This document shows, piece after piece, positions 46,086-55,895 of a DNA stretch of 64,000 bases (position 1 is the stretch's first letter; every line of letters starts with the position of its first letter). Below the pieces are notes generated by a model that saw only the letters and a program-made list of their open reading frames with translations, ran no database searches and was not told where the DNA came from. The stretch spans positions 868,001 to 932,000 of the forward strand of contig NZ_CP028129.1 in assembly GCF_004011095.1 (NCBI RefSeq), in the 5' to 3' direction. A program made the translations under genes and the position numbers. The stretch comes from Rathayibacter rathayi. GTDB taxonomy: Bacteria; Actinomycetota; Actinomycetes; Actinomycetales; Microbacteriaceae.

Positions 46086-47800
46086 CCGCGCGCACGATCC
46101 GCACGGGCGCGGACGTCATCCGGTGCACGGTCGCCCGCAACAGGAGAGCGATCGCGATCGGAACCCTGCTGCTGTGCGTCCACCAACTCGCCGAGACCTC
46201 GGTCGCGGTCCTGATCGGTGTGCTCATCGACACGGGCGTTTCTCCGGGCCAGGTGGCCGGCATCGTCGCCTCGATCATCGCCCTCGCGGGGATCTTCCTC
46301 GTGTTGACCGCCTCCTATCGAGCGGGCATGCGGCGGCTGAACGAGGCGCTCCAGAACGAGTCCCACCTGCTGCGCTTGGAGGTGTCCGAGAAGGCACTGT
46401 CGCCGCGCGGCATGCGTAGCGAGCTGACGCCGGGAGAGCTCGTCACGATCTCGGGCAGCGACGCGGATCAGGCGGCGTGGTTCCTCGATCTGCTCCCACG
46501 GATGATCGCGGCGGCCGCCGCCGTCGTCGCGACGGCGATCGCGCTCCTCCTCGTCGACACCACGCTGGGCGCGCTCGCCCTCATCGCGATGCCCGTCTTC
46601 TTCGCGCTGGCGCACGGCGCTACGCCACGGATCACGGCGAAAGCAGTGCGGCAGCGCTCGCGTGTCGCGGAAGCGACAGCGCTCGCCGGCGACCTCCTCT
46701 CGGGCTCCCGATCAATCGCCGGTCTCGGTGCCGAGGACGCCGCCGCACGGCGCTACCGCGTGGCCAGCCGGGTCGCACTCTCGGCCGCAATGTCGACGAA
46801 CCGGTCGATCGCGTTCCAGCGCGGTGTCACCGCGGCGATGAGCGGAGTCGCCGCCGCCGTGATCGCGACGGTCGCCGGCTGGTATGCGCTGACCGGGCGC
46901 ATCACGACGGGCGAGCTGATCACCGTCGTGGGCCTCGCCCAGTTCCTCGTCGAACCCCTCACCACGCTGTCGGGGCTGCCGGCCACGGCCGCCAGGGCGC
47001 GAGGGGCCGCCGAACGCGTGGCCGCCGTCCTCGCCGCGGATCCCCTCCTCCCGGCGACCACGTCGACTTCGCCCGGGGGCGAGCCCGGGCTGCGGCTGCG
47101 GGATGTCCATCACGGCCCGCTCGTGGGCCTGGACCTGGAGGCGCGGTCGGCCGAAGTCGTGGCGGTCTTCGCCGCTGACGCCGCAGACGGCGACGCGCTG
47201 GCCTCTCTTCTCGGGGGACGCATCGCCCCCGAGTCGTATCGGGGAAGCGTGGAGGTGTGCGGAGTCGAGCTCCGGAGCGCCCTCGGCGACACGGTCCGAT
47301 CCCGCGTGGTCGCCGCGCCCCACGAGGCCCACCTCTTCAGCGGCAGCATCCGCAGCACGGTCACCGCTTCTGCCGAGATCATCGACCCGACCCGCTTGGC
47401 GCAGGCGCTCCGTGCGTCCGGCGCCGACCAGGTCGTCGATGTGCTCGAGGCAGGACTGGAGCATCACCTCGTCGACCGGGGCCACAATCTTTCGGGCGGC
47501 CAGCGACAGCGACTCGCCCTCGCGCGCGCTCTGTACTCCTGCGCACCCGTCCTGGTGTTGCACGAACCGACGACGGCGGTCGACTCGCTGACGGAGCAGC
47601 GCATCGCGGACGGGGTCCGCGCGTTCCGCACCTCGTACGACGCATCGCGCGGGGCGACGATCGTGATCACCGGCTCGCCGGCTCTGCTCGCCGTGGCCGA
47701 TCGGGTCGCGGTCCTCCGGTACGGTCGCGTGGCCGCGGAGGGGACGCACCGAGACCTGCTCGAGAACGATCCGCTCTACGCCCAGGCGGTGGCGAGATGA
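46082..47800 (+). CDS. ABC exporter half-transporter with degenerate ATP site
   Basis: A 572-residue fused membrane/ATPase subunit (six predicted helices in ~20-310, ATPase at ~335-572). The ATPase lacks a Walker A loop (AVFAADAADG around 361-370), has His for the Walker B Asp (VLVLHEPT, 490-497), His for the Q-loop Gln (AAPHEAHLF) and no H-loop His (VITGSPALL). It keeps a perfect LSGGQ (470-474). It must pair with the next gene product. GTG start overlapping the formyltransferase stop. Probably siderophore export. Confidence 0.88.
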   Translation: MTARTIRTGADVIRCTVARNRRAIAIGTLLLCVHQLAETSVAVLIGVLIDTGVSPGQVAGIVASIIALAGIFLVLTASYRAGMRRLNEALQNESHLLRLEVSEKALSPRGMRSELTPGELVTISGSDADQAAWFLDLLPRMIAAAAAVVATAIALLLVDTTLGALALIAMPVFFALAHGATPRITAKAVRQRSRVAEATALAGDLLSGSRSIAGLGAEDAAARRYRVASRVALSAAMSTNRSIAFQRGVTAAMSGVAAAVIATVAGWYALTGRITTGELITVVGLAQFLVEPLTTLSGLPATAARARGAAERVAAVLAADPLLPATTSTSPGGEPGLRLRDVHHGPLVGLDLEARSAEVVAVFAADAADGDALASLLGGRIAPESYRGSVEVCGVELRSALGDTVRSRVVAAPHEAHLFSGSIRSTVTASAEIIDPTRLAQALRASGADQVVDVLEAGLEHHLVDRGHNLSGGQRQRLALARALYSCAPVLVLHEPTTAVDSLTEQRIADGVRAFRTSYDASRGATIVITGSPALLAVADRVAVLRYGRVAAEGTHRDLLENDPLYAQAVAR

Positions 47801-49569
47801 CGGCGACCGAACAGATCGCCCTCCCGGTCGCGCGCTACCGGGACTCGCTGCGCTGGCTCGCTCGCACCACCCGGCGGCACCCGGTTGTGCTCACTGCCGC
47901 GGTCGCCACCGGAGTGCTCTCCGCGGCTGCGGCTCTGGTTCCGGTGTACGGCATGGGCTGGCTCGTCGATGCCACGCTCGCCGGCAGAGCGGCCTCCGAC
48001 GTCGTCGCCCTGGGTGTGCTGCTCGTGGTGGCCGCCGTCGCGGCGGGCGCGCTCTCGGGGCTCAGCACCTACCTCATCGTGCGGCTCGGCGAGACCGCCG
48101 TCGCGATCCTGCGCGAGGACGTCGTCCGGGGCGTACTCGAACTTCCCTCCCGGGCGACCGATCGCAGCGGTCGCGGCGACGTGCTGTCCCGTGTCGGCGA
48201 CGACATCGCCCGGATCACCCGCGCCAGCGGCGAGGTGGTCCCCGCCGTCCTTTCGGCGACCCTCCTCGTACTCGTCTCGCTGGCTTCGCTGTTCGGCGTC
48301 GATCCGGTGCTCGGCGTCACCGGGCTGCTGACGCTCCCGCTTTACGCCGGGGCCCTGCTCTGGTATCTGCCGCGCAGCGGCCACGTCTACGCGCAGGAGC
48401 GTGTCGCGGCAGGCGAACGCACCGAGGCGCTCGCGTCGAGCCTGCACGGCACGGAGACGGTGCATGCGTACGGGCTGGAGGCGGCGCGGCTTGGCGAGAT
48501 CCGCGCTGCGTCCGACAATATGCGCGCACTGTCGGTCTCCGTGTTCCGGCTGCTGCTGGGTCTGGTCGGGCGCGTGAATCTGGCGGAGTTCTGCGGCCTG
48601 GCCGTGCTGTTCGCCGTCGGGTTCGTGCGCTACACCAACGGCGACGTCACGATCGGCGCTGTGACCGCGGCGATCCTGCTCTTTCACCGTCTGTTCACTC
48701 CACTCGGAACGGTGCTCGTTCTCTTCGATGAGGCGCAGTCGGCCGGTGCCGCCATGAACCGATCGGTCGGGGTGGTCATGATGGTGTGTGTCCGCAGGCC
48801 GGCGCGGGCAACCGCCTCTGACCGCTCGCTGACGCTCGAGGACGTCCGTTTCGCCTACAGCCCGGGCCACGACGTGCTGCACGGCGTCTCGTTCACCGTG
48901 CCCGCCGGTCGCCGACTCGCCCTCGTCGGCGCGTCGGGGGCCGGCAAGACCACGGCGGCCCTCCTCGCGGCAGGAGCCCTGCAGCCGGACTCCGGCGACG
49001 TCCGACTGGGTGCGACCCCTCTGTCCGAGATCGGCACCGACGCACTGCGTTCCCGAATCGCGCTCATCAGCCAGGACGTCCACGTCGTGGCGGGGCCCCT
49101 CATCGCGGATCTCCGCCTCGCCGACGAGGACGCCGACGAGCAGGCGGTCTGGCGGGCGCTGGAAACGGTCGGTGCAGACGGATGGGTGCGCGCACTGCCC
49201 GCGGGGGTGCACACCGAGGTCGGCGCCCAGCATCATCGGCTGACCGCCGGGCAGAAGCAGCAGATCGCCCTGGCCCGCCTCGTGCTGAAGAACCCCGACA
49301 TCGCGATCCTCGACGAGGCGACCGCGGAAGCGGGAAGCTCGGCTGCTGCCGCCCTCGAGCTGTCCGCCCTGGCCGCGACCGCCGACCGAACGACGCTGAT
49401 CGTCGCGCACCGGCTCACCCAGGCGGCGAGCGCTGACGCCATCGCCGTGATGGCGGCGGGACGCATCGTGGAGTTCGGCTCCCACGACGACCTCCTCGGC
49501 CAGGGCGGGACGTACGCGCGCCAGTGGGATGCCTGGCGGGGGAGCGGTGAGCCGCCGCCCACCCCGTGA
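47797..49569 (+). CDS. ABC exporter half-transporter, catalytic partner
   Basis: 590 residues from ATG 47797 (ATGA overlap with the previous stop). Six membrane helices in ~28-315, then an ATPase with intact Walker A GASGAGKT (378-385), Q-loop ISQD, Walker B DIAILDEAT (501-509) and H-loop IVAHRL. Its signature is LTAGQ (482-486) instead of LSGGQ and the D-loop is altered (EAGS). With the preceding subunit it would form one complete ATP site and one dead one. Likely exports the siderophore or a precursor. Confidence 0.9.
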   Translation: MTATEQIALPVARYRDSLRWLARTTRRHPVVLTAAVATGVLSAAAALVPVYGMGWLVDATLAGRAASDVVALGVLLVVAAVAAGALSGLSTYLIVRLGETAVAILREDVVRGVLELPSRATDRSGRGDVLSRVGDDIARITRASGEVVPAVLSATLLVLVSLASLFGVDPVLGVTGLLTLPLYAGALLWYLPRSGHVYAQERVAAGERTEALASSLHGTETVHAYGLEAARLGEIRAASDNMRALSVSVFRLLLGLVGRVNLAEFCGLAVLFAVGFVRYTNGDVTIGAVTAAILLFHRLFTPLGTVLVLFDEAQSAGAAMNRSVGVVMMVCVRRPARATASDRSLTLEDVRFAYSPGHDVLHGVSFTVPAGRRLALVGASGAGKTTAALLAAGALQPDSGDVRLGATPLSEIGTDALRSRIALISQDVHVVAGPLIADLRLADEDADEQAVWRALETVGADGWVRALPAGVHTEVGAQHHRLTAGQKQQIALARLVLKNPDIAILDEATAEAGSSAAAALELSALAATADRTTLIVAHRLTQAASADAIAVMAAGRIVEFGSHDDLLGQGGTYARQWDAWRGSGEPPPTP

Positions 49570-49647
49570 CGCTCCCTCGGCTTCCCGGCACAGCCGCACC
49601 CAAGACTTGACCCTCCCCCCGAAACACCACTGAAGGCGGTACCACCA

Positions 49648-50667
49648 ATGATCAGACACTCCAAGACGACCCGTGCTCTCGCGATCCTGGGGCTGGGGGT
49701 GCTCGTGCTCTCCCAGGCGGCCTGCGCGTCCGATTCCGCCCCCGGCTCCGGCGCCACCGGCTCGGCCGCGGTCGGGTTCCAGTACACCGACGCGCGCGGC
49801 GACACCGTCGCGCTCGACGCCGCCCCGCGGAACATCGTCATGAGTGAGCAGGCCGCGGCTGCGCTCATTCCTTACGGCATCCGACCGGTCGGAATCTGGG
49901 GATCGAGCGCGCCCGAGAAGAGCGGAGTGCTCGCGGGGCTCGATCTCTCGGGCATCGAGTCGCTCGGCGTTTCGTACGGCGACGTCGACGTCGACAAGCT
50001 CGCCTCCCTCCAACCCGATCTGGTGATCACGGGATGGTACGCGGGTGACTACCTCGGCGGACTCGGCGCCGAGGACGCCGAGGTGTCGAAGCAGATCGAG
50101 AAGGTCGCTCCGATGGTCACAGTATCGGCGCAGAAGAGCGCCTCGGCCTCGCTCGACGACTGGCGAGACCTGGCCCAGACGATCGGCGCCGACGTCGACT
50201 CGGGCGCGATCGCCGCCGAAAAGGCCGCCTACGACGACGCCGTCTCCGAGGCGAAAGCCGCCCTTGCCGCGCGACCGGGCACAACCGCCTACGCCGTGGC
50301 ACCCGCGACCCAGTTCTACGTCGCGATCCCGGACGAGTTTGCCGAGCTGATCGACTACACCGACTGGGGCCTGGACGTGCGCCAGTCGAGCGTTCCGCGC
50401 GACGATATGTCGGGCTCGTTCAGCCCCGTGAGCTGGGAGAACGCGGGGGACTACGCCTCGGACCTCCTGCTCTATGACACCCGTCCGTGGACGACTCCGC
50501 TGGCACAGGTCGAGCGCGACCACCCCACCGTCGCCACGCTGAAGGCGGTCGCTGACGATCACGTCGTCGATTGGACGACCGACGCGACGTTCAACTACGC
50601 CAGCGGCACACAGCAGATCCGGCTCCTGACGGATGCCGTGAAGGCTCTACCCGCGAGCGGAAAGTAA
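49648..50667 (+). CDS. Iron-siderophore substrate-binding lipoprotein
   Basis: A 339-residue FepB/FhuD-like binding protein. A signal peptide with a hydrophobic core (ALAILGLGVLVLSQ) ends in a lipobox QAAC with Cys26. The mature part has the expected two lobes (residues FQYTDARGDTVALDAAPRNIVM at the start of lobe one). Start ATG with an AAGGCGG site upstream. It lies 78 bases after the exporter and directly before the permease genes, so it should capture the ferric siderophore at the cell surface. Confidence 0.9.
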   Translation: MIRHSKTTRALAILGLGVLVLSQAACASDSAPGSGATGSAAVGFQYTDARGDTVALDAAPRNIVMSEQAAAALIPYGIRPVGIWGSSAPEKSGVLAGLDLSGIESLGVSYGDVDVDKLASLQPDLVITGWYAGDYLGGLGAEDAEVSKQIEKVAPMVTVSAQKSASASLDDWRDLAQTIGADVDSGAIAAEKAAYDDAVSEAKAALAARPGTTAYAVAPATQFYVAIPDEFAELIDYTDWGLDVRQSSVPRDDMSGSFSPVSWENAGDYASDLLLYDTRPWTTPLAQVERDHPTVATLKAVADDHVVDWTTDATFNYASGTQQIRLLTDAVKALPASGK

Positions 50668-50702
50668 GGCCCGAGTTTCGTGCGACGGAATCGAGGAGTC
50701 CG

Positions 50703-52053
50703 ATGACCCTGACCGATCTGGTGCCTGCGGCTCCGGATCGGTCGGGTCGCGCTCCCGACGCGCCGAGGAGGGCCGTGAAGGTGGCGGCGCGCCTCGTCGA
50801 TGTGCTGCTGCCCGCGGTCCCCGCGGCGATGGGTCTGGCGCTGATCCACGCGATCCCCGATGAGCGCGGCCCGTGGCAGAGCGACCGGATCGTCGTGGGT
50901 GTCGCCGGTCTCGTGCTCGTTGCCGCGCTGATCGGGGTCACCGTCTCGCGCGGCCGACGCGGCCAGAGCATCGGCATGGCGGCCCTCGGACTCGTGCGCG
51001 TGCCCGGCCTCGGCGTGCGGTCTCTGGCAGCGCTTCGTCGCGCGAGGATCGACGTCGACGTGTTCGTCGTGCGCCCTCGTCGTGCCGCGGGGATCCTCGC
51101 GGTGCTCGCCGTCGTCGTCGTCGGCGTCGGGATGATCGCGATCGCGATCGGAGCGAGGAACGTGACGCTCCCCGAGGTCGCCCACGCCGTCGTCGGGTTC
51201 TCCGCCACCTACAACGACATCGTGATCCGCGAGCGGGCCCCCGTGCCGTGGTCGCGATCGCCGCGGGTCTCGCCCTCGGCGCCGCGGGCACCATCGTGCA
51301 GGCCCAGACCCGCAACCCGCTGGCCGACCCGGACCTGATGGGGATCACCCGAGGGGCGACGTTGGCGACCGTGCTCGCGATCTGGCTGGGCGGCCTGACC
51401 ACTCCCGCCGAGTACACGGTGTTCTCGCTGCTGGGGGCGCTGGCCGTTACGGTGCTCGTCATCGTGCTCGCCGAGACGATGGGCGAGACGCTGATGGCGC
51501 TCCCGCTCATCGGAGCGGCCGTCTCCTCGGTGCTCGGCAGCGCCGCTGCGATGCTGCTGCTTCTGGATCAGACCGTTCAGCAGTCCTTCCGGCGCTGGAT
51601 GATCGGGGGGCTGTCCGACGGCCCGCTGTCCACGTACGCCGTCCCGCTCGTCGCGATCGGCGTGGGCCTGGTGCTCGCCGTCGTCTGCGCGCCCTCGCTG
51701 AACGCGCTGAGCCTGGGAACCGAGATGGCGACGTCGTTGGGCGCCGACGTGCGCCGTGCCCGCATCGGGGGGCTGCTGGCCGTGGGGCTGCTCGCGGGGC
51801 GGCGACCGCCGCCTGCGGGCCGGTCGCCTTCCTGGGGCTCATCGCGCCGCACACGGCTCGCCTGCTGGTCGGCACCGACCACCGCGTCCTGCTTCCCTCG
51901 TCGGCGCTGATCGGTGCCATCGCGCTGCTGTTCGCCGATGTCGTCGGGCGCACCGTCGCACGGCCCGCCGAGGTTCCGGCGGGGATCATCTTCCTGCTGG
52001 TCGGCGCTCCGCTGTTCGTCCTGCTGGCGCGCCGGACGTCGGGCGGGCAGTGA
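50703..52053 (+). pseudogene. FecCD-type siderophore permease with RDD-like N-terminus, two frameshifts
   Basis: Starts at ATG 50703. Residues ~25-115 resemble an RDD membrane domain (AARLVDVLL and SRGRRGQSIGMAALGLVRV), and then a FecCD permease begins (RAAGILAVLAVVVVGVGM). The frame breaks near 51237-51242 in a run of five C (one base short), after which RAVVAIAAGLALGAAGTIVQ continues in frame 2. It breaks again near 51796-51800 in a run of four G (one base short), after which CGPVAFLGLIAPHTARLL continues to TGA 52053. Corrected, the product is ~450 residues. The stop overlaps the next permease start (GTGA), as expected for an intact operon, so sequencing error is a real alternative. Confidence 0.8.
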
Positions 52054-53090
52054 GCGCGGGTGTCCGGGTCGCGCGGCTGGGGGCCCTCTCACTCCGGTTG
52101 CGGACCCGACCTCTGGTGGCCTTCACCGCTCTCCTCGCGGTGGTCCTGGTTCTGTTCTGTCTGTCGATCAGCGCGGGGAGCACCTGGGTCGCGCCGGAGA
52201 CCGTCGTGACCACACTCGGCGGAGGGGGTGGGCAGGCCGTCCGTTACCAGGTGCTGGGGCTTCGCCTGCCCCGCGCCGTGATCGGGGTGCTCGCGGGGGC
52301 AGCCCTGGCCCTCGCCGGCGCCTTCCTGCAGTCGGTCGCTCGTAATCCGCTCGCGAGCCCGGACGTGCTCGGGATCACCAGCGGTGCGAGCGTCGGCGCC
52401 GCAGCCGTCTTCGTCCTGGGCTGGCGCGTCCTCGGTGCGCCCCTGACCGTCTCGCTGCCCCTCGCGGCGCTGATCGGTGGCTCGATCGCGGCCGTCGTGG
52501 TGTTCTCCGTCTCGCGGGGTGCGGCGGGAGGGCTGCGCCTCGTCCTCGTTGGCGTCGGCGTCAACGCCTCTCTGCTGGGACTCCTGCACGGGCTCCTCCT
52601 CGCAGGCGGCACCTACGACGTCCTGCAGGTGCAGGTGTGGCTTACGGGCGACCTCTCCTCGGACACCGAGCGGATCGCTCCGCTCGCCGCGGTATTCGTC
52701 GTCGCCGTGCTCCTGGCGGTGGCCACCGCGCGGGCGACGGAGGCGATGCAGCTCGGCGACGACGTCGCGCAGGGCATCGGTGTCGCGGTCGGCCGCACCC
52801 GGGTGGTGCTGCTGGCCGGTTCGGTGCTCTCGGCGTCCGCCGCCGTCGGCGCGGCCGGACCTCTCGGCTTCGTCGCCCTGTCGGCGCCGCAGATCGCGCG
52901 GTTCTTGACGCGCGAGTCCCGCGCTCCACTCGGCTGCACGGCGATGTGCGGGGCGATCCTCGTGCTCTCCGCCGACCTGGTGGCGCGCACCCTGTTCTCG
53001 GGAACCGTCTCGGTGGGTCTGCTCACCGCGATCGTCGGCGGCCCGATCCTGATCTCTCTGATGCTGCGACGACTGAGGAGCCCGGCATGA
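52050..53090 (+). CDS. FecCD-type siderophore permease
   Basis: 346 residues from GTG 52050, which overlaps the previous stop. A polytopic BtuC/FepD/FepG-like permease with about nine to ten helices. RLPRAVIGVLAGAALALAGA and QSVARNPLASPDVLGITSGA are family motifs, and GPLGFVALSAPQIARFLT is the ATPase-contact region. No frameshift. It should pair with the preceding permease to import the ferric siderophore. Confidence 0.93.
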   Translation: MSAGVRVARLGALSLRLRTRPLVAFTALLAVVLVLFCLSISAGSTWVAPETVVTTLGGGGGQAVRYQVLGLRLPRAVIGVLAGAALALAGAFLQSVARNPLASPDVLGITSGASVGAAAVFVLGWRVLGAPLTVSLPLAALIGGSIAAVVVFSVSRGAAGGLRLVLVGVGVNASLLGLLHGLLLAGGTYDVLQVQVWLTGDLSSDTERIAPLAAVFVVAVLLAVATARATEAMQLGDDVAQGIGVAVGRTRVVLLAGSVLSASAAVGAAGPLGFVALSAPQIARFLTRESRAPLGCTAMCGAILVLSADLVARTLFSGTVSVGLLTAIVGGPILISLMLRRLRSPA

Positions 53091-53938
53091 TCGAACGCAC
53101 GACACACGCGCTGACCGCATCCGGGCTCCGGGTCGGTTATGGAGGCCGCGAGATCGTGAGCGACGTCGATCTGGCGCTCCGCGCGGGCTCGGTCACCGCG
53201 ATCATCGGGCCCAACGGCAGCGGCAAGTCGACACTGCTGCGAACGCTGAGCCGACTGCTCGTTCCGGACGCGGGGTCCGTCGCCGTCGGCGGCCGGCCAC
53301 TCTCCGGGATGCGGACGCGCGATATCGCGAAGACGATGGCCTTCCTGCCCCAGGCACCCATCGCTCCCGAGGGGATGACGGTCCGCGAACTCGTCGCGCG
53401 CGGCCGCCACCCCCACCAGTCGCTGCTGCGGCAGTGGAGCGCTCACGATGCCGCCGAGGTCGACGCCGCAGTGCAGCTCACGGCCCTCTGGGACCTCGCC
53501 GATCGCGACGTGCAGACCCTTTCGGGCGGGCAGCGCCAGCGGGCCTGGATTGCTCTGAGCCTCGCCCAGGACACCGACATCCTGCTCCTGGACGAGCCGA
53601 CCACCTACCTCGACATCGCCCACTCCGTCGAGGTGCTCGATCTCATCGACCACCTCTGCGTCGACCTCGGCCGGACGGTCGTGATGGTCATCCACGATCT
53701 GAACCTCGCGATCCGCTACGCGGACGATCTCGTCGTCCTGCACGAAGGCCGCATCGCCGCGCAGGGCTCGCCCGACCAGGTGATCACGGAGCGCCTGCTC
53801 GAGGCTGTCTTCGGCCTGACGGCCCGCGTCGTCCCCGATCCGGTCTCGGGTCGTCCCCTCGTCGTGCCCGTCGGACGACGACGCACCCACCGAGCACCCG
53901 ACACGCCACCAAAAGAGACAGGAGACACCCATGTCTGA
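53087..53938 (+). CDS. FepC-like ABC ATPase for ferric siderophore import
   Basis: 283 residues from ATG 53087 (ATGA overlap). Walker A GPNGSGKST (~42-50), signature LSGGQRQRAWIA and Walker B ILLLDEPTTYLDI are all intact. The TTYLD sequence after Walker B is typical of FepC/FhuC. It powers uptake through the two FecCD permeases. It overlaps the mbtH gene by eight bases. Confidence 0.93.
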   Translation: MIERTTHALTASGLRVGYGGREIVSDVDLALRAGSVTAIIGPNGSGKSTLLRTLSRLLVPDAGSVAVGGRPLSGMRTRDIAKTMAFLPQAPIAPEGMTVRELVARGRHPHQSLLRQWSAHDAAEVDAAVQLTALWDLADRDVQTLSGGQRQRAWIALSLAQDTDILLLDEPTTYLDIAHSVEVLDLIDHLCVDLGRTVVMVIHDLNLAIRYADDLVVLHEGRIAAQGSPDQVITERLLEAVFGLTARVVPDPVSGRPLVVPVGRRRTHRAPDTPPKETGDTHV

Positions 53939-54158
53939 CAACCCGTTCGATGACGAGAGCGGCCGCTTCCTCGTGCTGATCAACGCCGAGGACCAGCATT
54001 CGCTCTGGCCGATCTTCGCCCCCGTCCCTGGCGGCTGGAGCATCGCCTACGGCGGGCAGCACGGCGCGGATCGCGCAGAGTGCCTGGCGTTCGTCGAGGC
54101 GAACTGGACCGACCTGCGGCCCCGCAGCCTGCGGGCGGCGCAGGACGCGACGCCGTGA
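53931..54158 (+). CDS. MbtH-family protein
   Basis: 75 residues, the usual size. The MbtH signature is visible: NPFDDESGRFLVLINAEDQ, SLWPIFAPVPGGW and the closing WTDLRPRSL. MbtH proteins bind and activate adenylation domains and are often encoded once per NRPS locus. It is the last gene of the rightward siderophore operon. Ribosome site AGGAG about eight bases before the ATG. Confidence 0.95.
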   Translation: MSDNPFDDESGRFLVLINAEDQHSLWPIFAPVPGGWSIAYGGQHGADRAECLAFVEANWTDLRPRSLRAAQDATP

Positions 54159-54422
54159 GGTGGCGGTCGCGATGAGTTCGCGCCACCGGCGTGCGCGGCG
54201 ATCTCTGCTGCGGAGGATCCTCGCCGTGACGAAGTTCTTCCAGCGGCCCGCGTCCACGTCGCCCCTCGCGTTCAGTCAGACCGAGCCGCGGTTCTCCGAG
54301 CCGAAGGAGGCCGAGAAGACCTGGCTGGCCGGGCATCTCGCGCTCGCGGCCGACCTCGACGCGGAGGCGCGTCCGCCGCGATCGTCCGCACACCTTCGGC
54401 CCGCCGCTTATCCTGGTGGGCG
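54159..54422. other. Gap between the siderophore operon and jetABC
   Basis: 264 bases. A GGTGGCG...CGCCACC hairpin (about 54160-54187) may end the siderophore operon. An open frame from GTG 54160 runs into jetA out of frame and has no family motif, so I do not call it. I see no jetD fragment here. Confidence 0.6.
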
Positions 54423-55895
54423 ATGTCGAACTCCCGCGCTGAGGCCGCTTACCAGCGCTCCCTCCGCGCCTTCCGAGCGCCGACGCTGGATCTCCTGCAC
54501 GGCCGGTACGCGCCGTTCGTCGTCGCGGCCCTCTCGCTCGTGTTCACGGTCGACCGGCAGGTCGTGGCCGTGGCGGACGCGCACGCCGAGGTCGGCGAGC
54601 TGCTGGAGGAGCTGCGCTCGGCCGGTTACGACGAGGGCGAGCGGGCGCTGCCGAGCGGCACAGGCCGCGACGTCTGCCGCTACTGGGTGCGCGTCGGCTG
54701 GCTCGTCCCGCAGATCGAGGGCGAGTCCGAGGTGTACCGGCTGAGCGCCCACGCCGTCAGCGCGCTCGAGATCACCGGGCGCACCGGCGGAGGCCGCACG
54801 CGGGTCTCGAACTCGCGCGTACGCACGCTGCTGGAGGCGGTCGAGCGCCTGGCCGCGGACGTCGAGCCCGACCCGCAGGCCCGGCTGGCGCGGCTGCGCG
54901 AGGAGCGGGCACGCCTAGACACCGAGATCGCGGCTCTGGAGGGGGGCGCCGGTCTTGAGCCGACCGATGACGAGCAGCTGCTCGAGGAAGCCGAGAATGT
55001 GGTCCACCTCGCGCGCGAGCTACCGGCTGACTTCGCGCGGGTAGCCGAGTCGATCAAGGCGATGCAGCGCGACGTGGTCGCGGACCTGCGACGCGACGTC
55101 CGACCCACCGGGGAGGTGCTGCGGGAGTATCTGGAGCGCGGTCAGCAGGTGATGCAGGCCACCAGCGAGGGCCGAGCGTTCGCTGGAGCGCTTCGGCTCC
55201 TCGGGGACCCCGAGCGGATCGACGCGCTCGCCGATCAGCTGCACACCGTGCTCGTGCAGCCGTTCTCCCGCCTGATGGACCCGACCCAGCGGGCAGAACT
55301 CAGCACGATCGGTCGCCGGGTCGAGCTGGGCGTGCAGGAGGTGCTGACCGCGCAGCGCCGCGCCTCCCATGTCATCACAGGCCAGGTCAGCACCCACGAT
55401 CCGGCCCGCGATCGCCAGGTGGACGAGTTGCTGCGCGAGGTGATGGCGGGGCTGCAGGAGTGGACGGGCGGAGTCTCCCCGGACGCGCCGGTCGCACCGC
55501 TGCTGCACCTGCCGGTCGCCGGGATCGGTCACCTGCGGCAGACGCTGGGGGACGTGCGACCGGCCGGGGGACCAGCTCCGCTGGCCGAGGACGACGCAGC
55601 GGAGTTCGTCGGCGACGACAGCCGCGCCTGGGGTGGTCCGCGCTACGCCGAGCTGGAGGCCTACGTCGCACAGCTTGGCGACGAGTTCGATCTGGCCGAC
55701 GCGTTCAGCGCGGCGCCGGAGCAGACGCGGCGTCCGGTCGACCTGCTCGGCCTGCTCGAGATCGCGCACCGCACGGGCCTGGTCGACGGGGAGGGCTACT
55801 CGGTCGTCCGCGCCCGCCGACCCGACGGGACCACGCGCCGGTTCGCCTTCGGCTCCGTGACCGCACACACCGAGAAGGAGACCGACGATGAGTGA
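54423..55895 (+). CDS. Wadjet/Mks subunit JetA (MksF, DUF3375)
   Basis: 490 residues, ATG start. The DUF3375 pattern is seen: [22 protein letters not shown] at the N-terminus, [14 protein letters not shown] and [14 protein letters not shown], then [19 protein letters not shown] with a charged [19 protein letters not shown] helix (about 150-180). JetA is the kleisin of a bacterial condensin-like complex that recognises and, with a nuclease partner, cuts plasmids. It is first of three overlapping genes; jetB starts inside its end. Confidence 0.85.

Noticed and set aside
54160..54744. Open frame between mbtH and jetA
   Set aside because: More than half overlaps jetA out of frame, with no recognisable motif and no neighbour logic.
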